A stretch of DNA of 13,686 nucleotides from the NCBI GenBank assembly GCA_050330055.1, contig JBHJOF010000368.1:1-13686 (forward strand). Reading direction: 5' to 3'. Source of the stretch: JBHJOF01 sp050330055 (lineage in GTDB: Bacteria; Pseudomonadota; Alphaproteobacteria; Kiloniellales; JAKSDN01). Within the stretch, counting starts at the first letter, position 1, and every line of letters begins with the position of its first letter. A program made the position numbers and the translations under genes. Below the pieces are notes generated by a model that ran no database searches, was not told where the DNA came from, and saw nothing but the letters and a program-made list of their open reading frames with translations. Shown piece after piece: positions 8,978 through 13,686 of this stretch.

Positions 8978-10187
8978 AGCGGCGGAAGGCCAGGGTGGCA
9001 TTGGTGCCCCCGAAGCCGAAGCTGTTGGACATGACGCAGTTGAGCTGCAGGTTGTTCTCACAGGCGCGGACGATCGGCATGCCCTCCGCCTCGGGGTCCA
9101 GGTCCTCGATGTTGGCGGAGCCGCAGACAAAGCCGTGCTTCAGCATCAGTAGAGAATAGATCACCTCGTGCACGCCGGTTGCACCCTGCGAATGGCCGGT
9201 CAAAGACTTGGTCGCGCTGATGCGCGGGATGTCGGCGCCAAAGGTTTCCTTGATCGCCTTCAGCTCGATGGTGTCGCCCACCGGCGTCGAGGTGGCATGC
9301 GCGTTGATGTAGTCGACCGGCGTGTTGCCCAGTCCCTGCATGGCCAAACGCATGCAACGCGCGCCGCCTTCGCCCGAGGGCGCCACCATGTCGGCACCGT
9401 CCGAGGTGGCGCCGTAGCCGACCAGCTCGGCGTAGATCTTGGCGCCCCGCGCCTTAGCCCGCTCCAGCTCCTCCAGCACCACGACACCGCCGCCGCCGGA
9501 GATCACGAAGCCGTCCCGGTGCTTGTCGAAGGCCCGCGAGGCGCTGTGCGGCTGATCGTTGTAGTGGCTGGAAAGCGCACCCATGGCGTCGAACAGCATG
9601 GTCAGGGTCCAGTGCAGCTCCTCGCCGCCGCCGGCGAAGACCAGGTCCTGCTTGCCGTACTGGATCAGCTCCGCGCCGTTGCCGATGCAATGCGCCGAGG
9701 TCGAGCAGGCCGACGAGATGGAGTAGCTCAGCCCCTTGATCTTGAAGGCGGTCGCCAGGTTGGCCGAGTTGGTGCTCGACATGCAGCGCGGCACCATGTA
9801 GGGGCCGACCCGGCGCACGCCCTTCTCGCGGGCCAGATCCGCGGCCATCACCTGGTTCGAGGTGGAGGGACCGCCGGATCCCATGACCAGACCGCTCCGC
9901 TCGCTAGAGATGTCCTTCTCCTCGAGCCCGGCGTCGGCGATCGCCTCCTGCATGGCGATGAAGTTGTAGGCGGCGCCGTCGCCCATGAAGCGGCGCTGCT
10001 TGCGGTCGAGGTGCTCGTCGAGGTCGAGCTTGATCGAGCCGTGGACGTGGCAGCGGAATCCCATGTCGGCGTAGACGTCGCAGAACTCGATGCCCGAGCG
10101 GCCCTCTCTGAGGGACTCCAGCACCTCGCCCTTGTTGTTGCCGATGCTGGAGACGATGCCCAGCCCGGTGACGACCACGCGCCGCAT
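8967..10187 (-). CDS. fabB: Beta-ketoacyl-ACP synthase I
   Basis: FabB condenses malonyl-ACP with acyl-ACP and elongates the cis-3-decenoyl-ACP made by FabA, so it is needed for anaerobic-type unsaturated fatty acid synthesis. The 406-residue product has exactly the E. coli FabB length. The nucleophile is Cys161 (SSACSTSAHCIG). The two catalytic histidines are His297 (NAHATSTPVGD) and His332 (TGHSQGATGVHE), with Lys327 (SATKS) between them. The C-terminal glycine-rich NSFGFGGTNA loop is present. ATG 10187 was chosen because GAGGA overlapping the fabA stop lies just upstream and the protein begins at the conserved RRVVVTGLG. It follows fabA by 11 bases and its stop overlaps the fabI start. The fabA-fabB pairing supports FabB over FabF. 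Confidence 0.95.
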   Translation of the reverse strand: MRRVVVTGLGIVSSIGNNKGEVLESLREGRSGIEFCDVYADMGFRCHVHGSIKLDLDEHLDRKQRRFMGDGAAYNFIAMQEAIADAGLEEKDISSERSGLVMGSGGPSTSNQVMAADLAREKGVRRVGPYMVPRCMSSTNSANLATAFKIKGLSYSISSACSTSAHCIGNGAELIQYGKQDLVFAGGGEELHWTLTMLFDAMGALSSHYNDQPHSASRAFDKHRDGFVISGGGGVVVLEELERAKARGAKIYAELVGYGATSDGADMVAPSGEGGARCMRLAMQGLGNTPVDYINAHATSTPVGDTIELKAIKETFGADIPRISATKSLTGHSQGATGVHEVIYSLLMLKHGFVCGSANIEDLDPEAEGMPIVRACENNLQLNCVMSNSFGFGGTNATLAFRRYGD

Positions 10188-10198
10188 TGCTTTCGTCC

Positions 10199-10717
10199 TC
10201 AGGCTGCCTCGGTGGAGGTAAAGAGCCCGACTTTCAGATCCTTGGCCTCGTAGACCGTCTTGCCGTCCACCTTCATGATGCCATCCGCGATGCCGAGCAC
10301 CAGCTTGCGCATGATGACACGCTTGAGATTGAGCTGATAGATCACCTTGCTGGCGGTCGGCAAGACCTGACCGGCCAGCTTGACCTCGCCCACGCCGATC
10401 GCGCGGCCCCTGCCCGGGGCGCCGAGCCAGCCGAGGAAGAAGCCGACCAGCTGCCACAGGGCGTCGAGGCCGAGACAGCCCGGCATCACCGGGTCCTGCT
10501 CGAAGTGGCAGCCGAAGAACCAGAGGTCCGGCTTGATGTCCAGCTCGGCAATGATCTCGCCCTTGTCATGGGCACCGCCCGACTCCCGGATCTTGACGAT
10601 GCGATCGAACATCAGCATGGGGGGTAAAGGCAGCCGCGCGTTGCCCGGGCCAAACAGCCGGCCATGCGCGCATTCCAAAAGCTCTTCGAAGCTGTAGCTG
10701 TTCTTTCGTGTCTTCAC
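10199..10717 (-). CDS. fabA: 3-hydroxydecanoyl-ACP dehydratase/isomerase
   Basis: FabA dehydrates 3-hydroxydecanoyl-ACP and isomerises trans-2- to cis-3-decenoyl-ACP, the branch point to unsaturated fatty acids. The 172-residue length equals E. coli FabA. The hot-dog-fold active site is clear: FFGCHFEQDPVMPGCLGLDA, with catalytic His71 and Asp85. The N-terminal LPPMLMFDRI segment also matches. Translation appears to start at GTG 10717 with only a G-rich stretch as ribosome-binding site. The gene opens the fab operon and is divergent from irr. A candidate promoter lies at 10796-10823 and a perfect palindrome sits between that promoter and the start. Confidence 0.96.
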   Translation of the reverse strand: MKTRKNSYSFEELLECAHGRLFGPGNARLPLPPMLMFDRIVKIRESGGAHDKGEIIAELDIKPDLWFFGCHFEQDPVMPGCLGLDALWQLVGFFLGWLGAPGRGRAIGVGEVKLAGQVLPTASKVIYQLNLKRVIMRKLVLGIADGIMKVDGKTVYEAKDLKVGLFTSTEAA

Positions 10718-10731
10718 GGCCCCACTCTGCT

Positions 10732-10743
10732 ATTGGCGCCAAT
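10732..10743. promoter_or_regulatory. Perfect palindrome upstream of fabA
   Basis: ATTGGCGCCAAT is a perfect 12-bp palindrome that ends 15 bases before the fabA GTG and lies downstream of the candidate fabA promoter. Its GGCGCC core recurs twice nearby (about 10759 and 10788). It could be an operator for a dimeric repressor of the fab operon. I cannot name the regulator. Confidence 0.35.
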
Positions 10744-10795
10744 GCACAACGGGCCGGGGCGCCAAGCCTGGGGCCCCGGCGCCTCAACCGCGCGG

Positions 10796-10823
10796 ACTAT
10801 AGCACAGCAAACAACCCCTCAAG
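10796..10823 (-). promoter_or_regulatory. Candidate fabA promoter
   Basis: On the - strand CTTGAG is followed after 16 bases by TATAGT. The core resembles an alphaproteobacterial housekeeping promoter (CTTGAC-like -35). Counting the -35 as TTGAGG makes the spacer 15, which is short. It would give a 5' UTR of about 70 bases. Confidence 0.35.
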
Positions 10824-10925
10824 CAACTGTGAAGGTTAAGGAGTTGGGGCCCCGGAGAGCCGGCCCAGGGGCCGGCCGTGGGGATCGGCCGGTGCGCCAA
10901 TTCTGGCCTATTATGGTTAACGCAC

Positions 10926-10941
10926 GGCTTCGATCGAAGCC
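10926..10941. promoter_or_regulatory. Perfect 16-bp palindrome between fabA and irr
   Basis: GGCTTCGATCGAAGCC reads the same on both strands without mismatch. It lies about 57 bases upstream of the irr -35 and about 100 bases behind the fabA promoter, so it could serve either gene. It does not resemble the A/T-rich Irr box. The binding protein is unknown. Confidence 0.35.
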
Positions 10942-10997
10942 TCGATCTATGCTTTACAGGTATTCCAAGGAATGGTCTATTTCCCTGTTTTTACGCC

Positions 10998-11026
10998 TTT
11001 AAAACTTGTGGTAACGTGACTATATT
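10998..11026 (+). promoter_or_regulatory. Candidate irr promoter (leaderless transcript)
   Basis: TTTAAA (10998-11003), a 17-base spacer and TATATT (11021-11026) form a plausible sigma70-type promoter in an A/T-rich patch. Transcription would start around 11032-11034, at or next to the irr ATG. There is no Shine-Dalgarno before that ATG, which agrees with a leaderless mRNA. Confidence 0.45.
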
Positions 11027-11033
11027 CGGGCCG

Positions 11034-11456
11034 ATGGCAAACGAACGTACCTATAGCGGACTGATTGACCGGCTGAAGGCTGCGGGACTGCGGCCGACGC
11101 GGCAGCGTCTGGCCTTGGCGCGGCTGCTGTTCGACAAGGGCGACCGCCACATCACGGCCGAACAGCTGCATGGCGAAGCCATGGCGGCCGATGTCCGTGT
11201 GTCCCTCGCGACGATCTACAACAGCCTGCATCAGTTCACCTCTGCCGGGCTGTTGCGCGAGGTCGTGGTGTCGCCGGGGCGTTCCTACTTCGACACCAAC
11301 GTCGAGGACCACCACCACTTCTTCCACGAGGACAAGGGCCGGCTCGAGGACATTCCCGGCCATCAGGTGGCCTGGAAGCATCTGCCCGAGCCGCCCGACG
11401 GGCAGCGCATTGCGCGCGTCGACGTCATCATCCGCCTTTCGGATGAGGAAAAGTAA
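11034..11456 (+). CDS. irr: Irr-type Fur-family iron response transcriptional regulator
   Basis: Irr is the alphaproteobacterial Fur-family regulator that senses heme/iron status and binds ICE boxes at iron-storage, heme-synthesis and related promoters. The 140-residue product has the Fur winged helix (LKAAGLRPTRQRLALARLLF, residues 14-33), a recognition-helix region VSLATIYNSLHQF (56-68) and the diagnostic triple histidine DHHHFFHED (His93-95), followed by GRLEDIPG. The protein contains no cysteine. It thus lacks both the N-terminal Cys-Pro heme regulatory motif of Bradyrhizobium Irr and the structural-zinc CxxC pairs of classical Fur. ATG 11034 was chosen because it starts just before the conserved domain, and upstream in-frame starts lack both homology and a ribosome-binding site. 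Its neighbours are divergent fabA and the downstream rubrerythrin gene. Confidence 0.92.
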   Translation: MANERTYSGLIDRLKAAGLRPTRQRLALARLLFDKGDRHITAEQLHGEAMAADVRVSLATIYNSLHQFTSAGLLREVVVSPGRSYFDTNVEDHHHFFHEDKGRLEDIPGHQVAWKHLPEPPDGQRIARVDVIIRLSDEEK

Positions 11457-11487
11457 GTCTTTACAAGTCATAAGGCTAAAAACACTT

Positions 11488-11502
11488 CTGGAATAATTCT
11501 AA
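11488..11502. promoter_or_regulatory. ICE-like (Irr box) palindrome upstream of rubrerythrin
   Basis: On the - strand the site reads TTAGAATTATTCCAG, an imperfect palindrome of the form TTAGAA-N3-TTCTAA with two mismatches in the second half. ICE boxes are A/T-rich palindromes of this kind, as I recall them. It ends 4 bases upstream of the candidate -35 of the rubrerythrin promoter and lies just after irr, so control by Irr is a reasonable inference. Confidence 0.45.
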
Positions 11503-11506
11503 TCCG

Positions 11507-11535
11507 TTGACGGCGTGCCCCGGGATGCGTATGTA
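11507..11535 (+). promoter_or_regulatory. Candidate rubrerythrin promoter
   Basis: TTGACG (11507-11512), a 17-base spacer and TATGTA (11530-11535) form a good sigma70-type promoter. It would give a 5' UTR of about 100 bases before the rubrerythrin ATG. The ICE-like site abuts its upstream edge. Confidence 0.55.
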
Positions 11536-11544
11536 GGGCGTGCG

Positions 11545-11571
11545 AGGTCGCGCGTGGCCGCGGTCCGACCT
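11545..11571 (+). other. Stem-loop in the rubrerythrin 5' leader
   Basis: AGGTCGCGCG pairs with CGCG and CGACCT around a TGGC loop, with a 3-base GTC bulge, giving a 10-bp stem near the predicted transcript start. A 9-base direct repeat CGCAAGACG follows at 11599-11607 and 11618-11626. The function is unknown; it could stabilise the mRNA or affect initiation. Confidence 0.35.
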
Positions 11572-11645
11572 GTCAAACCCGGTATGCTAGACCGCATGCG
11601 CAAGACGGGGCAAAATCCGCAAGACGTGATCAGGAGGGACAACTA

Positions 11646-12062
11646 ATGAAGCTAAAAGGCTCTAAGACAGAGCAGAACCTGAAGGATGCCTTCGCCGGCG
11701 AGAGCATGGCGAACCGGCGCTACCTCTACTTCGCCCAGAAGGCCGACGTCGAAGGCTACAACGACGTCTCCGCCGTGTTCCGCTCCACGGCCGAAGGCGA
11801 GACCGGCCATGCACATGGCCATCTGCAGTTCCTCGAAGAGGTCGGCGACCCGGCGACCGGCGAGCCGATCGGCGACACCTCGCTCAACCTCAAGGCCGCG
11901 ATCGCTGGCGAGACGCACGAGTACACCGACATGTACCCGGGCATGGCGCGCTCGGCGCGCGAAGAGGGCTTCGACGAGATTGCCGACTGGTTTGAGACTC
12001 TGGCCAAGGCTGAGAAGAGCCACGCCGGCCGCTTCCAGAAGGCTCTCGACACGCTTGGTTGA
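11646..12062 (+). CDS. Rubrerythrin-family di-iron protein without rubredoxin domain
   Basis: Rubrerythrins are four-helix-bundle di-iron proteins that reduce hydrogen peroxide to water. The 138-residue product carries a full set of expected iron ligands: Glu19 (AGES), the E-x2-H pair Glu52/His55, Glu89 and Glu92 (AGETHEY), and the second E-x2-H pair Glu123/His126 (AEKSH). The C-terminal rubredoxin domain of classical rubrerythrin is absent and there is no cysteine at all. An external electron donor is therefore required if the protein is a peroxidase. ATG 11646 has a near-perfect Shine-Dalgarno (AGGAGG, 11632-11637) at 8 bases. A promoter and an ICE-like box lie upstream. A CCG-domain Fe-S protein follows 151 bases downstream on the same strand and is a candidate redox partner. 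Confidence 0.93.
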   Translation: MKLKGSKTEQNLKDAFAGESMANRRYLYFAQKADVEGYNDVSAVFRSTAEGETGHAHGHLQFLEEVGDPATGEPIGDTSLNLKAAIAGETHEYTDMYPGMARSAREEGFDEIADWFETLAKAEKSHAGRFQKALDTLG

Positions 12063-12095
12063 GTGGGCGACTGATCGACCGCTGGCATCGACGCT

Positions 12096-12128
12096 GGGGG
12101 CCTGAGGGGTCCTTGTGCCCCGGCCCCC
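12096..12128 (+). other. Long G/C stem-loop between rubrerythrin and the Fe-S gene
   Basis: GGGGGCC pairs with GGCCCCC, and inside it GGGG pairs with CCCC around an 8-base loop, with a 3-base TGA bulge. That is an 11-bp G/C stem without a following T-run. Two smaller stems follow: TCCTGG/CCAGGA (12152-12172) and GGCCG/CGGCC (12174-12189). They fill most of the 151-base spacer and may stabilise the rubrerythrin mRNA or attenuate transcription into the next gene. Confidence 0.45.
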
Positions 12129-12213
12129 GCGCTGCATGCCCAGGGACGGGGTCCTGGCGGCCGGTTCCAGGAAGGCCGTCTGAGCGGCCAAAATTCACAA
12201 GTGGGACAGAGCC

Positions 12214-13584
12214 ATGCGCGAAGGTGGCCTGGGCGCGCCGGTTCGGCACGCCTTTGATTGGCGCAATCCGGATTTCACCGACCCTGAGAAGATCGACGCC
12301 GAGCTGCGCCGCGTCTTCGACATCTGCCACGGCTGCCGGCGCTGCTTCAATCTCTGCGATTCCTTTCCCCGGCTGTTCGATCTGATCGACGAGTCGGAGA
12401 CCGGCGAGCTCGACTCCGTCGACTCCAAGGACTTCAAGCCAGTGGTCGACGCCTGCACGCTCTGCGACATGTGCTTCATGACGTCGTGTCCCTACGTGCC
12501 GCCGCACGAGTTCGACCTCGACTTCCCGCACCTCATGCTGCGTTACCGGGCGATGGAGCTGAAGCAGGGCAAGCGCAACCGCATGGCCGAGCAGCTCACC
12601 GAGACCGACCGCAACGGCAAGCTTGCCAGCCTGGCGCCCGGCCTCGCCAACTGGGCGAGCGACACGGGCAACAAGCTGACCCGGCCGCTGCTCGAGACGG
12701 TCGCCGGCGTCGACCGCGAGGCGGCGCTGCCCAAGTTCCACGGCAAGACCTTCGCGCTGCGCGCCAAGCAGGAGGTGCCGGAAGTCAACCGTTCGGCGCC
12801 GGCCTTCGGGCGCAAGGCGGTGCTCTACGCCACCTGCTTCGTCAACTACAACAATCCGCGCACCGGCACCGCGGCGCGCGCCATCCTGGCCAAGAACGGC
12901 GTCGAGACGGCGGTCGTCTATCCCGCCTGCTGCGGCATGCCGCAGCTCGAACAGGGCAACCTGGAGCGCGTGGCGGAGAGCGCCAGGCGTGTCGCCGGCG
13001 AGCTCAAGGGCTGGATCGACAAGGGCTACGACGTGATCGCCCTGACGCCCTCCTGCGCCCTCATGCTCAAGTTCGAATGGCCGCTGATCCTGCCCGACGA
13101 CGAGGAGGTGAAGCGCCTGTCGCGCGCCACCTTCGACATCACCCAGTACGTCGTAGACATCGCCAAGACCGAGGGCCTGGCCGAGGGCCTGAAGCCGCTC
13201 GACGGCGGCGTGGCGCTGCACCTGGCCTGCCATGCCCGGGCCCAGAACGTCGGCGCCAAGGCGGTCGAGATGCTGCGCCTGATCCCCGAGGCCGACGTCT
13301 CGGTGATCCAGCGCTGCTCCGGCCACGGCGGCTCCTGGGGCATCATGAAGGGCAACTTCGCCACCGGCATCAAGTTCGGCCGCCAGACCGCGCGCCAGGC
13401 GGCGCAGAGCGGCAAGCGCTATCTGTCGTCGGAATGTCCGCTGGCCGGCCTGCACATCCTGCAGGGCATCGAGCGGCTTGACGGCGCCGGCGGCCCGGCT
13501 GACCAGGGCCCGGCCGACTCAGCCGACCGGGACGCGCACCACCCGATCGAGCTCTTCGCCCGCGCCTATGGCCTCACCTACTAG
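12214..13584 (+). CDS. Two-[4Fe-4S], CCG-domain protein (GlpC/HdrD-like)
   Basis: The 456-residue protein resembles heterodisulfide reductase-related / GlpC-like Fe-S proteins that pass electrons between clusters and a CCG domain. Two N-terminal cysteine clusters are visible: Cys38/41/44/48 (CHGCRRCFNLC) and Cys81/84/87/92 (CTLCDMCFMTSCP). Each could hold a [4Fe-4S] cluster. Two CCG-type repeats follow. The first has Cys208 (ATCFVNYNNP), Cys239-Cys240 (YPACCGMPQ) and Cys281. The second has Cys339-His340 (LACHARAQN), Cys368 (QRCSGHGGSWG) and Cys408 (SSECPLAG). The second repeat has CSG where a canonical one has CCG. No membrane segment is seen, so it is likely soluble. ATG 12214 follows a weak GGGA site. 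It sits behind the rubrerythrin gene, suggesting it supplies electrons to it. Substrate and partner are not known from the sequence. Confidence 0.85.
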   Translation: MREGGLGAPVRHAFDWRNPDFTDPEKIDAELRRVFDICHGCRRCFNLCDSFPRLFDLIDESETGELDSVDSKDFKPVVDACTLCDMCFMTSCPYVPPHEFDLDFPHLMLRYRAMELKQGKRNRMAEQLTETDRNGKLASLAPGLANWASDTGNKLTRPLLETVAGVDREAALPKFHGKTFALRAKQEVPEVNRSAPAFGRKAVLYATCFVNYNNPRTGTAARAILAKNGVETAVVYPACCGMPQLEQGNLERVAESARRVAGELKGWIDKGYDVIALTPSCALMLKFEWPLILPDDEEVKRLSRATFDITQYVVDIAKTEGLAEGLKPLDGGVALHLACHARAQNVGAKAVEMLRLIPEADVSVIQRCSGHGGSWGIMKGNFATGIKFGRQTARQAAQSGKRYLSSECPLAGLHILQGIERLDGAGGPADQGPADSADRDAHHPIELFARAYGLTY

Positions 13585-13642
13585 CCTGACCCATATACGC
13601 TAGTACCAGCTATCGGAATCACCTGAGTCACCCCCACCCCGG

Positions 13643-13665
13643 CCCTCCCCCGTCAAGGGGGAGGG
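13643..13665 (+). repeat. G/C-rich palindromic repeat near window end
   Basis: A perfect 9-bp stem CCCTCCCCC/GGGGGAGGG closes a GTCAA loop, 58 bases after the Fe-S gene stop. It is followed by TGTAAGAT rather than a T-run. In composition it resembles the second hairpin of the family 2 repeats at 7931-8076. It may end or stabilise the rubrerythrin/Fe-S transcript. Confidence 0.55.
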
Positions 13666-13686
13666 TGTAAGATATTGGGCTCGCTC

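Larger units (their letters stand above)
10718..11033. other. fabA-irr divergent regulatory region
   Basis: This 316-base region separates two divergent genes. It holds candidate promoters for fabA (10796-10823, - strand) and irr (10998-11026, + strand), a perfect 12-bp palindrome (10732-10743) and a perfect 16-bp palindrome (10926-10941). A 5-2-5 palindrome ATTCCAAGGAAT lies at 10962-10973. A G/C hairpin at 10859-10876 (GCCGGCC/GGCCGGC, loop CAGG) has no T-run on either strand. No gene is evident. The frame open upstream of irr from 10878 lacks a ribosome-binding site. Confidence 0.6.

Noticed and set aside
9168..10253. A 361-codon + strand open frame opposite fabB.
   Set aside because: It is antisense to a catalytically complete FabB, and its translation is Arg/His/Val-rich with no domain.
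10859..10876. G/C hairpin considered as a terminator.
   Set aside because: No T-run follows on either strand, and the location between divergent genes does not call for a terminator.
11890..13455. A 521-codon open frame on the - strand opposite the rubrerythrin end and Fe-S gene.
   Set aside because: It is a shadow of the codon bias of the + strand genes, which have clear family motifs; no motif is visible in this one.

Overview
The window looks like a chromosomal segment of a high-GC alphaproteobacterium. The evidence is an Irr-type Fur-family regulator with its HHH motif, a fabA-fabB-fabI cluster, an IF-2 with the alphaproteobacterial N-terminus, and dispersed G/C-rich palindromic repeats. 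A Rhodospirillales- or Kiloniellales-like lineage is my guess; no rRNA or phylogenetic marker search was possible.

Bases 1-6934 hold a conserved translation/RNA-decay cluster on the + strand. It contains the tail of a YlxR/DUF448-type gene, infB (IF-2), rbfA, truB, rpsO (S15) and, after a 294-base spacer, pnp (PNPase). Spacings are tight (rbfA and truB overlap by 11 bases), and a strong intrinsic terminator follows pnp. That terminator lies at or inside the 5' end of the next gene, a glycerophosphodiester phosphodiesterase (about 6894-7700), whose start is therefore uncertain.

Bases 7701-8104 are non-coding and packed with repeats between the convergent GDPD and fabI genes. They hold two head-to-head copies of one palindromic repeat and two head-to-head copies of another. 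The copies differ in sequence but keep their base pairing.

Bases 8105-10717 (- strand) are a fabA-fabB-fabI operon: FabA makes and isomerises the C10 enoyl-ACP, FabB elongates the unsaturated intermediate, and FabI reduces enoyl-ACP. fabB and fabI overlap by 11 bases. A 316-base regulatory spacer containing perfect palindromes separates fabA from the divergent irr.

Bases 11034-13584 (+ strand) form an iron/peroxide module. It contains irr (apparently leaderless), a rubrerythrin lacking the rubredoxin domain, and a two-[4Fe-4S]/CCG-domain protein related to GlpC/HdrD. A good sigma70-like promoter with an ICE-like (Irr box) palindrome just upstream of its -35 precedes the rubrerythrin gene. 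The pairing of a rubredoxin-less rubrerythrin with a CCG-domain Fe-S protein under possible Irr control is the best candidate for an under-described system here. The window ends in another G/C palindromic repeat.
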